A DNA stretch of 64,000 nucleotides from Paracoccus zhejiangensis (GCF_002847445.1 NZ_CP025430.1:1-64000); one strand, 5' to 3'; shown: positions 33,533 to 44,084, numbered from the stretch's first letter. Made by a program: numbers and translations. The notes: generated by a model not told the origin, from the letters alone.

Positions 33533-35176
33533 TCACACCAACCTTGCCCCCACCTTCGCCGCCTCCACAAACCCCGCAAACAGCGGCGCGGGCAGGAACG
33601 GCTTCGACTTCAGTTCCGGATGCGATTGCACGCCGATGAACCACGGGTGATCGGCATATTCCACCACCTCGGGCAGCTTGCCGTCGGGGGACATGCCCGA
33701 GAAATGCAGGCCGGCGGCCTCCAGCTGGTCGCGGTATTTCGCGTCGACCTCGTAGCGGTGGCGGTGGCGGTCTTCCATCTCGGTCGCGCCGCCATAGATC
33801 TCGGAGATCTTCGAGCCGGGCTCCAGGATCGCGGTATAGGCGCCAAGGCGCATGGTGCCGCCCTTGTCGTCGCCGACCTTGCGTTGCACGGTGTAATTCC
33901 CCTGCACCCATTCCTTCAGGTGATAGACGACCGGGGTAAAGCGGGTCTGGCCGGCCTCGTGGTCGAATTCCTCGGAGCCCGCATCGGGCATCTCGGCCAG
34001 GTTCCGGGCGGCCTCGATCACCGCCATCTGCATTCCCAGACAGATGCCCAGATAGGGCACCTTCTTCTCGCGCGCATATTTCGCTGCGGCGATCATCCCC
34101 TCGGTGCCGCGCTCGCCGAAACCGCCCGGCACGATGATGCCGTGATAGCCGTCCAGAAGATGCGCGCCTTCGCCTTCCAGTTTCTCGCTGTCCACCCAGT
34201 CGGCCTTGACCCGCACACGGTTCGCCATGCCGCCATGGGTCAGCGCCTCGGCGATGGACTTATAGGCATCCTCGAGCTGGGTATATTTGCCGACAACGGC
34301 GATCTTCACCTTGCCCTCGGCATTCTGCAGCCGGTCCATCACGTCTTCCCACCGCGACATGTCGGGGCGCGGGGCCGGGCTGATGCCAAAGGCGTCGAGC
34401 ACCGCCTGATCCAGACCGGCGCGGTGATAGGCCAGGGGGGCCTCGTAGATCGATTTCAGGTCGTAGGCCGGGATCACCGCATCGGGGCGGACATTGCAGA
34501 AAAGCGCGATCTTGGCGCGTTCCTTTTCCGGGATCGGATGTTCGCTGCGGCAGACCAGCACGTCGGGGGCCAGGCCGATGGACTGCAATTCCTTGACGCT
34601 GTGCTGGGTGGGCTTGGTCTTCAACTCGCCCGAGGCAGCCAGATAGGGCAGCAGTGTCAGGTGCATCAGGATGCATTGGCCGCGCGGACGTTCGTGGATG
34701 AACTGCCGGATCGCCTCGAAGAAGGGCAGGCCCTCGATATCGCCGACCGTGCCGCCGATCTCGCACAGCATGAAGTCCACCTCGTCCTCGCCGATGGACA
34801 GGAAATCCTTGATCTCGTTGGTGACGTGGGGAATGACTTGGATGGTCTTGCCGAGATATTCGCCACGGCGCTCCTTCTCCAGCACATTGGAATAGATCCG
34901 GCCCGAGCTGACGGAATCGGTCTTGCGGGCCGAAACGCCGGTGAAGCGCTCGTAATGGCCAAGATCCAGGTCGGTCTCGGCGCCGTCATCGGTGACGAAG
35001 ACCTCGCCATGTTCAAAGGGCGACATGGTGCCGGGGTCGACGTTCAGATAGGGGTCTAGCTTGCGCAGCCGCACGGTAAAGCCCCGCGCCTGCAACAGCG
35101 CCCCCAGCGCGGCGGACGCCAAGCCCTTGCCGAGTGAGGAAACCACGCCGCCGGTGATGAAGATGTAACGCGCCAT
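33533..35176 (-). CDS. pyrG: CTP synthase
   Basis: 547 residues. Makes CTP from UTP, ATP and glutamine. The synthase half starts with [15 protein letters not shown] and has [15 protein letters not shown]; the glutaminase half has GGFGERG, the nucleophile in [10 protein letters not shown] and the end HPELKSKPF. Full family length. It lies downstream of secG on the same strand with a 151-base gap. Confidence 0.97.
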   Translation of the reverse strand: MARYIFITGGVVSSLGKGLASAALGALLQARGFTVRLRKLDPYLNVDPGTMSPFEHGEVFVTDDGAETDLDLGHYERFTGVSARKTDSVSSGRIYSNVLEKERRGEYLGKTIQVIPHVTNEIKDFLSIGEDEVDFMLCEIGGTVGDIEGLPFFEAIRQFIHERPRGQCILMHLTLLPYLAASGELKTKPTQHSVKELQSIGLAPDVLVCRSEHPIPEKERAKIALFCNVRPDAVIPAYDLKSIYEAPLAYHRAGLDQAVLDAFGISPAPRPDMSRWEDVMDRLQNAEGKVKIAVVGKYTQLEDAYKSIAEALTHGGMANRVRVKADWVDSEKLEGEGAHLLDGYHGIIVPGGFGERGTEGMIAAAKYAREKKVPYLGICLGMQMAVIEAARNLAEMPDAGSEEFDHEAGQTRFTPVVYHLKEWVQGNYTVQRKVGDDKGGTMRLGAYTAILEPGSKISEIYGGATEMEDRHRHRYEVDAKYRDQLEAAGLHFSGMSPDGKLPEVVEYADHPWFIGVQSHPELKSKPFLPAPLFAGFVEAAKVGARLV

Positions 35177-35327
35177 TGGGCCCCCGTGATGTCGTCAAAT
35201 TCAAGTCATAGCGGGCCGCCGAGCGACCTGCATCACGGGAGTCAAGAAATAACCGATTTGTCCCGTGGCCGCAACGGACCGCAAGTGGATGTGGGGCGAT
35301 TTTCACACCCCGCAATTTCTGGTGAGC

Positions 35328-35897
35328 TTAGTTGGTCGCAGGTGCGGCCGGTTCGGCGGGCGTTTCCGCCGCCGGTGCAGTCTCGGCCGCGGGGGCCTCT
35401 GCCGCAGGTGCCTCGGCTGCCGGAGCAGCTTCAGCCGGGGCTTCCGCAGCCGGCGGGGTCACAGGCGCGGCCGCCGCATCCGTCGCCGGGGCAGCCGCTT
35501 CAGGCGCCGCAGCCGCATCACCGGCCGGCGCGGTAGGCGCGGGCGGCGTCACCGGCTGGCCGCTGGTCGCGGGCGGGGGCGTATAGGTGCCAAGGCCCGG
35601 CAGGTTCGTCGCCGGTGCCTGCTGGCTCTGACCGTTGCCACCCAGCTGGTCGATGATCGAGCCGGTCGAGGCTTCGCGGGCCGCGATGATGGTCAGCGCG
35701 ATCGAGGTCACGAACAACGCGATGCCGAAGATCCAGGTCAGCCGGGTAAAGACGTTCGCCGCCTGACGGCCGGTCATCACCCCGCCGCCACCGCCGCCGC
35801 CCATGCCAAGGCCACCGCCTTCCGAGCGTTGCAGCAGCACCACCCCTGTCAGAAGCAGGGCCAGAATCAGATGGATCGTCAGCACGACGTTTTGCAC
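35328..35897 (-). CDS. secG: Preprotein translocase subunit SecG with long Ala/Pro-rich tail
   Basis: 189 residues; E. coli SecG has about 110. Two membrane helices (1-20 and about 52-72) are separated by the conserved [19 protein letters not shown] segment. Residues about 95-189 are a low-complexity tail of Ala, Pro and Glu (repeats of APAAEAPA). Auxiliary subunit of the SecYEG channel. Divergent from cobQ. Confidence 0.92.
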   Translation of the reverse strand: MQNVVLTIHLILALLLTGVVLLQRSEGGGLGMGGGGGGGVMTGRQAANVFTRLTWIFGIALFVTSIALTIIAAREASTGSIIDQLGGNGQSQQAPATNLPGLGTYTPPPATSGQPVTPPAPTAPAGDAAAAPEAAAPATDAAAAPVTPPAAEAPAEAAPAAEAPAAEAPAAETAPAAETPAEPAAPATN

Positions 35898-35971
35898 GGG
35901 GCGGGCCTTTCCTTTGCGGACGCGCCTATCTAGTCATCCGCAGAGATGATGGCAAGCGGTGGGTGGCCTCG

Positions 35972-37405
35972 ATGGGCGCGGTGATGATTCAGGGCACGGG
36001 CTCGAATGTCGGCAAGTCGCTGCTGGTCGCGGGCCTCTGCCGCGCGGCTCGGCTGCGCGGGCTGTCGGTCGCGCCCTTCAAGCCGCAGAACATGTCGAAC
36101 AATGCCGCCGTGACCGCCGATGGCGGCGAGATCGGCCGGGCGCAGGCGCTGCAGGCGCGGGCCTCGGGGCTGGAGCCGGTTTGCGACATGAACCCGGTGC
36201 TCTTGAAGCCCGAGACCGATACCGGCGCGCAGGTGGTGGTGCAGGGCCGCGCCGTGGCTCGGGCCGAGGCGCGCGACTATGCGGCGCTGAAACCGCGTCT
36301 GCTGACGGCGGTGATGGAGAGTTTCGACCGGCTCAGGGCCGCCCATGATCTGGTCATCGTCGAGGGCGCGGGCAGTCCCGCCGAGGTGAACCTGCGCCCG
36401 CGCGACATTGCCAATATGGGATTCGCGCGGGCGGCCAATGTGCCGGTGGTGCTGGCGGGTGACATCGACCGGGGCGGGGTCATCGCCCAGATCGTCGGCA
36501 CGCAGGCGGTGATCGATCCCGAGGATGCCGCGATGGTGCGGGGGTTTCTCATCAACAAGTTCCGTGGCGACCCGCGGCTGTTCGACGATGGCTATCGCTT
36601 CATCGCCGAGCGCACCGGCTGGCCCGGCTTCGGCGTCCTGCCCTGGTTCAGGGACGCCATCCGCTTGCCGGCCGAGGATGCGGTCGATCTGCGCGCCTCG
36701 CGCGGGGCGGGGTTGAACGTGGTCTGCCTGACCCTGTCGCGGATCGCCAATTTCGACGATCTCGACCCGCTGGCCGCCGAGCCCGGGGTGCGGCTGACCA
36801 TGCTGGGGCCAGGGCAGGTCTTGCCGGGCGATACCGATCTGGTGGTGATCCCCGGCACCAAATCCACGCGCGGCGATCTGGATTTCCTGCGGGCGCAGGG
36901 TTGGCATATCGACCTTCAGGCGCATCTGCGGCGGGGCGGGCATGTGCTGGGTCTCTGCGGCGGCTACCAGATGCTGGGGCGAGCCATCCGCGACCCGCAG
37001 GGCACTGACGGTCTGCCGGGCGAAAGCGAGGGGCTGGGCCTGCTGGAGGTGACGACCGAGATGGCCGGGGCCAAGCGGCTCGAGCGCGTCAGCGGCACCG
37101 CCCTTGGCCAGCCGCTCAACGGCTACGAGATTCATATGGGCCGGACCGAAGGGCCGGATTGCGCGCGGCCCTTCGCCCATCTCCCCGGCCCGGATGGCGC
37201 GATCAGCAGCGACGGGCGGGTGATGGGCACCTATCTGCACGGTCTTTTCGCCGATGACCGCTTTCGGGCCGGCTTCCTGGCGCGGCTGGGGACGGCCTCG
37301 CAGCCGGGATACGAGGCGGGCGTCGAGGAGACGCTGGACCTGTTGGCAGACCATATGGAGCGGCATCTGGATGTCGGGGCGATCTTGGGGCTGGCGCGAA
37401 GCTAG
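35972..37405 (+). CDS. cobQ: Cobyric acid synthase CobQ
   Basis: 477 residues. Amidates four carboxylates of adenosyl-cobyrinate diamide in B12 synthesis. Markers: [45 protein letters not shown] and a glutaminase domain with [10 protein letters not shown] and [11 protein letters not shown] 35972 is preferred (GTG 35963 adds 3 residues). Convergent with the cobC-like gene. Confidence 0.95.
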   Translation: MGAVMIQGTGSNVGKSLLVAGLCRAARLRGLSVAPFKPQNMSNNAAVTADGGEIGRAQALQARASGLEPVCDMNPVLLKPETDTGAQVVVQGRAVARAEARDYAALKPRLLTAVMESFDRLRAAHDLVIVEGAGSPAEVNLRPRDIANMGFARAANVPVVLAGDIDRGGVIAQIVGTQAVIDPEDAAMVRGFLINKFRGDPRLFDDGYRFIAERTGWPGFGVLPWFRDAIRLPAEDAVDLRASRGAGLNVVCLTLSRIANFDDLDPLAAEPGVRLTMLGPGQVLPGDTDLVVIPGTKSTRGDLDFLRAQGWHIDLQAHLRRGGHVLGLCGGYQMLGRAIRDPQGTDGLPGESEGLGLLEVTTEMAGAKRLERVSGTALGQPLNGYEIHMGRTEGPDCARPFAHLPGPDGAISSDGRVMGTYLHGLFADDRFRAGFLARLGTASQPGYEAGVEETLDLLADHMERHLDVGAILGLARS

Positions 37406-37430
37406 CAGACCCGGCCCGTGCGACCAGCGC

Positions 37431-37566
37431 GGGCCAGCGGCCGACCGCCCGCAAGGGCGGCCGCTTTGGGTGACGTCCTGCGCCGCACAGCGGGTCGATA
37501 TGCTGGCGCCATAAAGGCGCTTCGTTCACCCGCAGGCAGCGGCCACCCGCGGTCGGCCGCTGGCCC
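37431..37566. repeat. Structured region bounded by an 18-bp inverted repeat between cobQ and cobC
   Basis: 37431-37448 and 37549-37566 are perfect 18-base inverted copies (GGGCCAGCGGCCGACCGC). The 100 bases between hold further pairs, including GCGCC-ATAAA-GGCGC, and a competing CCGCCC-GCAA-GGGCGG hairpin at the left edge. It may be a bidirectional terminator, an extragenic palindromic element or a small structured RNA. Confidence 0.7.
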
Positions 37567-37575
37567 TCCGCCCCG

Positions 37576-38538
37576 CTATCGCTTCATCGCCGCCGCCACC
37601 CGGTCCCATTCCGCGTGATCGCCCGGAATGCCCATGCGCAGCCATCCGCCCGAATAGGGAAAGCGCCGGGTCCAGATCTGCGACCGGGCCAACCCGTCCT
37701 GCGCGGCTTCCGCATCCCCGGTCTCATACAACCGGAAGAGATGCGTGCCGCCGACCACCTGCCAGCCCCTTTGCATCGCCAGCCGGTCCAGCCGCAGCGC
37801 CGCCTCGCTGTGATAGACGACTGCCGCGTCGGCCCATGCCGCATCCGCCATCGCCGCCGCCCCGATCTCCAGCGCCTGGCCATTGACCGACCACGGCCCC
37901 GCTTCGCGCGCCACCGACGCCAGCAGCGATGGCGCGCCCAGCAGGAAGCCAAGCCGCAGCCCCGCCAGCCCCCAGAACTTGCCGAAGCTGCGCAGGATGC
38001 TGACATTCGCGGGCATCCGGCCTGCCAGCGACAGGTCTGGCCTCGGATCGGCAAAGCTTTCATCGACGACCAGATGCCCGACGCGGTCCGCGAGGTCGGC
38101 GAGCACATCGGGCGCCCATTCGCGCCCGTCGGGATTGTTCGGATTGACCACCACCGCCAGATCGGCGCCCGCCATGGCCTCGATGGTCGGAACGTCGCCG
38201 ACCTGCCAGCCCGCCGCGCGCAGGCTGGCGGCATGTTCGTTATAGCTGGGCGCAATGACCGCCGCGCGGCCCTTGGGCAGGACACGGGGCAGAAGCTGGA
38301 TCGGCGCCGAGGCCCCCGCCATCGGCAGCACCTGTTCTGCCTCGCAGCCGAACCACGCCGCCGCCACCGCGATCAGCCGCGCCCGCGCCGATTCGGTCGG
38401 CAGCGCGCGCCAGACCGCCTCGGGTACTTGCCCCACAGGCCAGGGGCGGCGGTTGATTCCTGTGGACAGATCGATCCAGTCGCCCCCGCCAAAGCGCGCC
38501 TGAGCCCGATCGATATCGCCGCCATGGTCCCGATTCAT
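37576..38538 (-). CDS. cobC: L-threonine-O-3-phosphate decarboxylase (CobC/CobD type)
   Basis: 320 residues, fold-type I PLP enzyme. Makes aminopropanol phosphate for the B12 lower-ligand arm. Markers: WIDLSTGINRRPWP (typical opening), VVNPNNPDGREW, VDESFADP and the PLP Lys in RSFGKFWGLAGLRLGF. It fits with cobQ nearby and cobS further on. Confidence 0.9.
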   Translation of the reverse strand: MNRDHGGDIDRAQARFGGGDWIDLSTGINRRPWPVGQVPEAVWRALPTESARARLIAVAAAWFGCEAEQVLPMAGASAPIQLLPRVLPKGRAAVIAPSYNEHAASLRAAGWQVGDVPTIEAMAGADLAVVVNPNNPDGREWAPDVLADLADRVGHLVVDESFADPRPDLSLAGRMPANVSILRSFGKFWGLAGLRLGFLLGAPSLLASVAREAGPWSVNGQALEIGAAAMADAAWADAAVVYHSEAALRLDRLAMQRGWQVVGGTHLFRLYETGDAEAAQDGLARSQIWTRRFPYSGGWLRMGIPGDHAEWDRVAAAMKR

Positions 38539-38752
38539 GCGGGTTTTCCCCCTGTCCGCCGCCTGCGCGACTGCTAGGCAGTGCCTCGTTGCGAGGCAAG
38601 CCGTTAAGGAAATTTTACTTTACACCCTACCATTTCCAACACAGGATATAGTGTAAGCAGCCAAGGCATCCCGCCGGGTGTTGTGACTGCCACCAAGACT
38701 AGCGGCGACAGAACCGCTTCCTCAGACGGGCGAAAGCAGGCAGGGGACAGAC

Positions 38753-39256
38753 ATGGCTCAGACAGATCATTACATCCACAGCGACGAGATCCACCCGATC
38801 GACATTGTCGAGTCGGTGGCCACCCATCACGAGTGGGACTTCGACCGCCTCGCCGATGACCAGATCGCCATGGTGGTCGAGGGGCAGTGGCGCAGCTACT
38901 CGATCACCCTAGCCTGGTCGGCGCGGGAAGAGGTGCTGCGGCTGATCTGCACCTTCGACATGGACCCGCCCGAGGAGCGTCTGCCCGAGCTCTATGAGAC
39001 GCTGAATCTCGCCAATGATCAGGTCTGGGATGGCGGCTTCACCTTCTGGGCCGAGCAGAAGCTGATGGTCTGGCGCTATGGTCTGGTGCTGGCCGGCGAC
39101 ACCATCGCCGCGCCTGAGCAGATCGACCAGATGATCTGCAACGCGCTGCTGGGCTGCGAACGCTTCTACCCCTCGTTCCAGCTGGCTGCCTGGGGCAACG
39201 CCAGCCCCGCCGCCGCGCTGGACATCGCTTTGTCCGAAGCCTACGGACGGGCCTGA
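38753..39256 (+). CDS. YbjN domain-containing protein
   Basis: 167 residues, no signal peptide. The YbjN/type III chaperone-like fold is suggested by WDFDRLADDQIAMVVEGQW, the ERLPELYETLNLANDQ helix and the LMVWRYGLVLAG strand. Members often act as chaperone-like stress factors. Upstream of proC in a likely two-part operon. The 214 bases before it hold no gene. Confidence 0.85.
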   Translation: MAQTDHYIHSDEIHPIDIVESVATHHEWDFDRLADDQIAMVVEGQWRSYSITLAWSAREEVLRLICTFDMDPPEERLPELYETLNLANDQVWDGGFTFWAEQKLMVWRYGLVLAGDTIAAPEQIDQMICNALLGCERFYPSFQLAAWGNASPAAALDIALSEAYGRA

Positions 39257-39294
39257 CGGGGGCGCATCTTCCCCGACGGCATGAGGGGGAATGA

Positions 39295-40107
39295 ATGACC
39301 GATTTCAACGATCTGAACAGCCGCGGGCTGGTGCTTGTGGGCTGTGGCCGCATGGGCGGGGCGATGCTGAAGGGATGGCTGGCGCGCGGGCTGGAACCGG
39401 GCGCGGTGACCGTCATCGACCCGAAACTGGCCCCCGACTGGCAGGACAAAGGTCTGCGGGTGAACGCGCCCTTGCCCGAAAACCCCGCCGTTCTGGTTCT
39501 CGCGGTGAAGCCGCAGATGATGGCCGAGGCGCTTGGCGAGATGCCGAAACTGACCGACACGCTGGTCGTCTCGGTCGCCGCTGGCACCACCATCGCCACC
39601 TATGAACAGGCCTTTCCGGGCAGCCCGGTCGTGCGGGTGATGCCCAACACCCCCGCCGCCATCGGGCAGGGTATTTCCGCGATGATCGGCAATGCCGCCG
39701 CCACGCCGGCCCATCTGGATCTGGCCGAGGCGCTGATGCGCGCGGTCGGGCGCGTGGTGCGGCTGGAGGGCGAGGACCAGATGGATGCGGTCACCGGCCT
39801 CTCGGGCAGCGGCCCGGCCTATGTCTTCCACCTGATCGAGGCGATGGCCGCCGCTGGCGTGGCGCAGGGCTTGCCGGCAGACCTGTCGCTGGAACTGGCT
39901 CGGATGACCGTGGCCGGGGCCGGGGCGCTGGCGGTCGATGCCGATGAGGACCCGGCGGTCCTGCGCGAGAACGTCACCTCGCCCGGCGGCACCACAGCGG
40001 CCGGGCTGAAGGTGCTGATGGATCCGGACACCGGCTTGCCGCCGCTGATGGCGCGCACGGTTGCCGCGGCCACCGAACGCGGCCGTGAACTGGGGAAAGC
40101 GAAATGA
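39295..40107 (+). CDS. proC: Pyrroline-5-carboxylate reductase
   Basis: 270 residues; last step of proline synthesis. Rossmann motif VGCGRMGGAMLKGW, then VLAVKPQMM, VVRVMPNTPAAIGQG, TGLSGSGPAYVF and the C-terminal VTSPGGTTAAGL. Its stop overlaps the start of the tRNA-binding protein gene. Confidence 0.96.
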   Translation: MTDFNDLNSRGLVLVGCGRMGGAMLKGWLARGLEPGAVTVIDPKLAPDWQDKGLRVNAPLPENPAVLVLAVKPQMMAEALGEMPKLTDTLVVSVAAGTTIATYEQAFPGSPVVRVMPNTPAAIGQGISAMIGNAAATPAHLDLAEALMRAVGRVVRLEGEDQMDAVTGLSGSGPAYVFHLIEAMAAAGVAQGLPADLSLELARMTVAGAGALAVDADEDPAVLRENVTSPGGTTAAGLKVLMDPDTGLPPLMARTVAAATERGRELGKAK

Positions 40108-40436
40108 CCATTTCCTTCGACGATTTCCTGAAGGTCGATATCCGTGTCGCCACCATCACCCGCGCCGAACCCTTCCCCGAGGCCCGCAAGCCCGCGATCA
40201 AGCTTTGGCTGGATCTGGGCGAGCTGGGCGAGCGCAAGTCCTCGGCCCAGATCACCAAATATTACCAGCCCGAGATGCTGGTCGGAAAACAGGTGCTCTG
40301 CGTGGTGAATTTCCCGCCGCGCCAGATCGGCCCGGTCATGTCCGAGGTGCTGGTGCTGGGTGTGCCGGATGAGGAGAACGAGGTCGTTCTGATCGCGCCC
40401 GATCTGAAAATCCCGAATGGCGGAAGGATGTATTGA
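40104..40436 (+). CDS. tRNA-binding domain protein (CsaA-like)
   Basis: 110 residues forming one EMAP/OB-fold tRNA-binding domain: FLKVDIRVATITRAEPFPEA, KLWLDLGELG, SSAQITKYY, VVNFPPRQIG and the end PNGGRMY. CsaA homologues are dimeric chaperone-like proteins. Overlaps proC by 4 bases and the next gene by one base (TGATG). Confidence 0.92.
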   Translation: MTISFDDFLKVDIRVATITRAEPFPEARKPAIKLWLDLGELGERKSSAQITKYYQPEMLVGKQVLCVVNFPPRQIGPVMSEVLVLGVPDEENEVVLIAPDLKIPNGGRMY

Positions 40437-41395
40437 TGAAACTGCTGGTCACCCGCCCGATGACACCCGCCGCAACCGAGGCGATCTGCGCCCGCTTTGA
40501 CGCGAGCTTCCTGCCCGACCACCCGCTGACGCCCGCCGAGGCGCGGCAGGCTATGCAGGATCACGACCTGATCCTGCCGACGCTGCGCGACGGCTTCACC
40601 GCCGAGGCCTTTGCCGGTGCCGCGCCCGGCGATCTGCGCTGCAAACTGCTGGCGAATTTCGGCGTGGGCTTCAACCATATCGATATCGAGGCGGCGCGGA
40701 CCGCCGGCATCGCCGTCTCGAACACGCCGGGCGCGGTCACCGACGCCACCGCCGACATCGCCATGACGCTGCTGCTGATGGCCGCCCGCCGTGCCAGCGA
40801 GGGCGAGCATCTGGTGCGCAGCGGGGCATGGGACGGCTGGTATCCGACCCAGCTTCTGGGCACCCACGTCACCGGCAAGACCGTCGGCATCATCGGCATG
40901 GGCCGCATCGGGCAGGCCATTGCCCGGCGCTGCCATTTCGGCTTCGGGATGCGGGTGGTGTTTCACAACCGCTCGGTGGTCTCGTCGCTGGACTTCCCGG
41001 CCGAGCAGATGCCGGATCTCGCCGCGACGCTTTCGGCCGCCGATTTCGCCGTGGTCGCGGTGCCGGGTGGCGCCGGGACGCGGCATCTGATCGGGGCGGC
41101 GGAGCTGGCCGCACTGGGGCCGGGCGGCTATCTGATCAACATCTCGCGCGGCGATGTGGTGGACGAAGCCGCGCTGATCGCGGCGCTGCAATCGGGCGCC
41201 ATCGCAGGTGCCGGGCTTGATGTCTACGAGCAGGAGCCGCTGGTCCCCGAGGAGCTGCGCAAGCTGTGGAATGTCAGCCTGCTGCCGCATCTCGGCACCG
41301 CCGCCGAAGAGGTTCGTACCGCCATGGCGCTGCGCGCGCTGGACAACCTGGTCGACTTTGCCGAGGGCCGCCCGCCGCGCGATCTGGTCACTTAA
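40436..41395 (+). CDS. D-2-hydroxyacid dehydrogenase (glyoxylate/hydroxypyruvate reductase type)
   Basis: 319 residues. Catalytic domain with NFGVGFNHID; NAD(P) domain with VGIIGMGRIGQAIAR; active-site Arg in LINISRGDVVDE, Glu in YEQEP and His in LLPHLGTA. ATG 40436 overlaps the previous stop. It may connect to the glycerate kinase 500 bases downstream (hydroxypyruvate to glycerate to 2-phosphoglycerate), an inference from distance. Confidence 0.9.
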   Translation: MKLLVTRPMTPAATEAICARFDASFLPDHPLTPAEARQAMQDHDLILPTLRDGFTAEAFAGAAPGDLRCKLLANFGVGFNHIDIEAARTAGIAVSNTPGAVTDATADIAMTLLLMAARRASEGEHLVRSGAWDGWYPTQLLGTHVTGKTVGIIGMGRIGQAIARRCHFGFGMRVVFHNRSVVSSLDFPAEQMPDLAATLSAADFAVVAVPGGAGTRHLIGAAELAALGPGGYLINISRGDVVDEAALIAALQSGAIAGAGLDVYEQEPLVPEELRKLWNVSLLPHLGTAAEEVRTAMALRALDNLVDFAEGRPPRDLVT

Positions 41396-41477
41396 CAATT
41401 GCTCAATCGCGGAACTGCGGTTTCCGAGCCTGCGTTTGACCCCGGTAATCAACGCGCAATTCTGAAAGGAGCACGCG

Positions 41478-41696
41478 ATGAACTGGGATATCGTTGAAGG
41501 CAAGTGGAAGCAGCTCAAGGGTGCCGCTCGCGCCAAATGGGGTGATCTGACCGATGACGAATACGATCAGGTCGCCGGCAACCGCGAGCAGCTGGCCGGC
41601 AAGCTGCAAGAGAAATACGGCTGGACCAAGGACGAGGCCGAAAAGCAGGTCGACGAGTTCGCGCGTGATGTGGATCGCGACCTGAAGAACCTCTGA
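41478..41696 (+). CDS. CsbD family stress-response protein
   Basis: 72 residues, highly charged. Family pattern MNWDIVEGKWKQLKGAARAKWG, LTDDEYDQVAGNREQLAGKLQEKYG. Usually general-stress induced. AAAGGAG precedes the ATG. A monocistronic gene with a hairpin at 41704-41720 and a strong terminator at 41774. Confidence 0.95.
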   Translation: MNWDIVEGKWKQLKGAARAKWGDLTDDEYDQVAGNREQLAGKLQEKYGWTKDEAEKQVDEFARDVDRDLKNL

Positions 41697-41773
41697 GATC
41701 AGACACCGGCTTTGCCGGTGGGCGCCAACCGGCAAGCGGGACACCCGTCCCACCTGTAGGTTCACCAGTATAT

Positions 41774-41805
41774 GCCGCCGCCGAGCAATCGGCGGCGGCT
41801 TTTTT
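41774..41805 (+). terminator. Strong Rho-independent terminator after csbD-like gene
   Basis: A perfect 11-bp stem GCCGCCGCCGA / TCGGCGGCGGC with GCAA loop and six T residues. A smaller stem (CACCGGC-TTT-GCCGGTG, 41704-41720) lies nearer the gene. Confidence 0.92.
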
Positions 41806-41889
41806 GCGGCGCCGGACCGGGCGATCTTTGCGCCCGCCAGTCCGTGAACGCCTCTTTCCTTTTTCAGCGAAACAGGCTCATCTTGCGCC

Positions 41890-43128
41890 ATGACAGAGCT
41901 TGGCGAACGCGCGATGGCCTTGATCCGCGCCGGTATTGCGGCTGCGGACCCCGCGGCTTGCGTGACAGCAAACCTGGATCAGGCGCTGGCCGATCCGCCC
42001 GCCGCAGGTGGGCGCTGGCATGTGATCGCGCTTGGCAAGGCGGCGCGGGCCATGGCGGTCGCGGCACTGGCGGGCCTGCCCAAGGGCACGACTGCGCTGG
42101 TCATCACCAATGCCGGCAATGATGCGCCGCTGGAACGCGCGCGGGTGCTGACCTCGGGCCATCCGGTGCCAGATGCGGCGGGTGAAGTGGCGGCGCGCGA
42201 GGTTGAGGCGATCCTGCAAGCGGCAGGTCCCGATGACCGGGTGCTGGCGCTGATCTCGGGCGGCGGGTCGGCCATGCTGCCGGCGCCGATCCCCGGGCTG
42301 ACGCTGAAGGACAAGCAGGCGGTGAACAAGCTGCTGCTGGCCGGGGGTGCCGATATCACCGAGACCAACCTGATCCGTCAGGCGCTGTCACGGCTGAAGG
42401 GCGGGGGCTGGCTGCGGACCAGCCGCGCCCCGGTCACGGCGCTGATCCTGTCGGACGTGCCGGGCGATGATCTGCGCGTCATTGCCTCGGGTCCGACGGT
42501 CGCGCCGATCGGCACGGTGGCCGAGGCTGCCGCCAAGGCCCGTGCTCTGGGTCTCTGGGACGGGTTGCCCGGCGCGGTGCAGGAAGCATTGACCCGCGCC
42601 GAGGATCGCGGCGCGCTGCCCGAGGCGCGCAACATCCTGATCGGCTCGAACCCGCAAAGCGTGGCGGCGATGGTCGCGGCGGGGGCTTCTCAGGGGCCGA
42701 TCCAGCTGGAAGGCGATGTGCAGGACTGTGCCGAGGCGATCCTTGCGGTGGTGCGCGACCTGCCCGACGGCGCGGCCATGGCCTTCGGTGGCGAGACGAC
42801 GGTGACGCTGACCGGCAAGGGCATGGGCGGGCGCAACCAGGAACTGGCACTGCGTTTCGCGCGGCTGGCCAGCGAGACGCTGGCGCGCGACTGGGTTTTT
42901 GCGAGCGTCGGTACCGATGGCCGCGACGGGCCGGGGCAGGCTGCGGGCGGGCTGGTCGGACCCGAAACCATCGATCTGATCCGCAAGGCCGGCATCGATC
43001 CCGATGACGCGCTGTCCCGGAACGATTCCACCCCAGCGCTGAAGGCCGGCAAGGCGCTGGTCACCACCGGCCCGACCGGCACCAATGTGGCCGATCTGGC
43101 GATCTTCATCCGCGGAACGGTGGCGTGA
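41890..43128 (+). CDS. gckA: Glycerate 2-kinase (GckA/TtuD, MOFRL family)
   Basis: 412 residues. Phosphorylates glycerate to 2-phosphoglycerate. Markers: HVIALGKAARAMA, LTSGHPVPD, LALISGGGSAMLPAP, ILSDVPGDDLRVIASGP and the MOFRL block KGMGGRNQELAL with VGTDGRDGP. Its stop overlaps the GTG of the next gene. Confidence 0.94.
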   Translation: MTELGERAMALIRAGIAAADPAACVTANLDQALADPPAAGGRWHVIALGKAARAMAVAALAGLPKGTTALVITNAGNDAPLERARVLTSGHPVPDAAGEVAAREVEAILQAAGPDDRVLALISGGGSAMLPAPIPGLTLKDKQAVNKLLLAGGADITETNLIRQALSRLKGGGWLRTSRAPVTALILSDVPGDDLRVIASGPTVAPIGTVAEAAAKARALGLWDGLPGAVQEALTRAEDRGALPEARNILIGSNPQSVAAMVAAGASQGPIQLEGDVQDCAEAILAVVRDLPDGAAMAFGGETTVTLTGKGMGGRNQELALRFARLASETLARDWVFASVGTDGRDGPGQAAGGLVGPETIDLIRKAGIDPDDALSRNDSTPALKAGKALVTTGPTGTNVADLAIFIRGTVA

Positions 43129-44084
43129 TCCGCGCCTATACGCTGGCCGGCAATAAGCTGGTCCCGCTGCCCGAGGGGGTGGACCTGGCAGAGGCGATCT
43201 GGATCGACCTCTGGTCGCCGACCGACAAGCAGATCGCCGACGCGACCGCGCTGGGGATCGACGTGCCGAGTCTTGCCGATATGGAAGAGATCGAGATATC
43301 TAACCGGCTCTACCGTGAAGGTGACACCGAATACATGACCGCCGTGCTGCCCGGCGAATTGCCCGACGGCACAAGGGTCGCCATGCCGGTGGCCTTCCTT
43401 CTGTCGCCGGGCCGGCTGGTCACCGTGCGCCACCATGCGCCGCGCCCCTTCAACACCTTTCCCGATCGGGCCGAACGCTCGACCACCGGCTGCCGCTCGG
43501 CCGAAAGGCTGTTCCTGGGCCTGATCGAAGAGATCATCGCCCGGCTGGCCGACATCCTGGAAAACTCGGGCCGGGTGCTGGATGCGACGGTGCTGAAGGT
43601 TTTCGATGCCGGTGCCGACAGCCCCTCGGCGGTGCTGCAGGCGGCCTTGTCCAAGGTGGGTGCCGAGGCCGAGCTGATGGCGCGGGTGCGGCTTGGCCTG
43701 CTGACGATCGAGCGGCTGCTGGCCTTCTACACCGCCACCACCGACGAGCGCCCCGATACCGCCAAGATCCGGGCGGTGCTGCGCGGCCAGCAGCGCGATG
43801 TCCAGGCGCTGGAGGTCCATGCCGATTTCCTCTCGTCGCGGGTCAGTCTGTCGGTCGACACCACGCTGGGGATGATCAATCTGCAGCAGAACAAAACGGT
43901 GCGGATCCTTTCGGTCATCGCCGCGCTGTTCCTGCCGCCGACGCTGATCGCCAGCATCTACGGGATGAATTTCGAGGTCATGCCCGAACTGCAGCAGCGC
44001 TGGGGATATGGCATGGCGCTGGTGATGATGGTGGGTTCGGCGGTGGGCACCTATCTCGTGCTGCGCTGGAAGAAATGGCTGTAA
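43125..44084 (+). CDS. CorA-family divalent cation transporter (ZntB-like)
   Basis: 319 residues from GTG 43125. A long cytoplasmic domain is followed by two C-terminal helices. The first ends in the diagnostic YGMNFE signature (ASIYGMNFEVMPE), the second is about 295-312. Mg, Co or Zn transport; GMN is intact. Translationally coupled to the kinase gene. Confidence 0.92.
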   Translation: MIRAYTLAGNKLVPLPEGVDLAEAIWIDLWSPTDKQIADATALGIDVPSLADMEEIEISNRLYREGDTEYMTAVLPGELPDGTRVAMPVAFLLSPGRLVTVRHHAPRPFNTFPDRAERSTTGCRSAERLFLGLIEEIIARLADILENSGRVLDATVLKVFDAGADSPSAVLQAALSKVGAEAELMARVRLGLLTIERLLAFYTATTDERPDTAKIRAVLRGQQRDVQALEVHADFLSSRVSLSVDTTLGMINLQQNKTVRILSVIAALFLPPTLIASIYGMNFEVMPELQQRWGYGMALVMMVGSAVGTYLVLRWKKWL

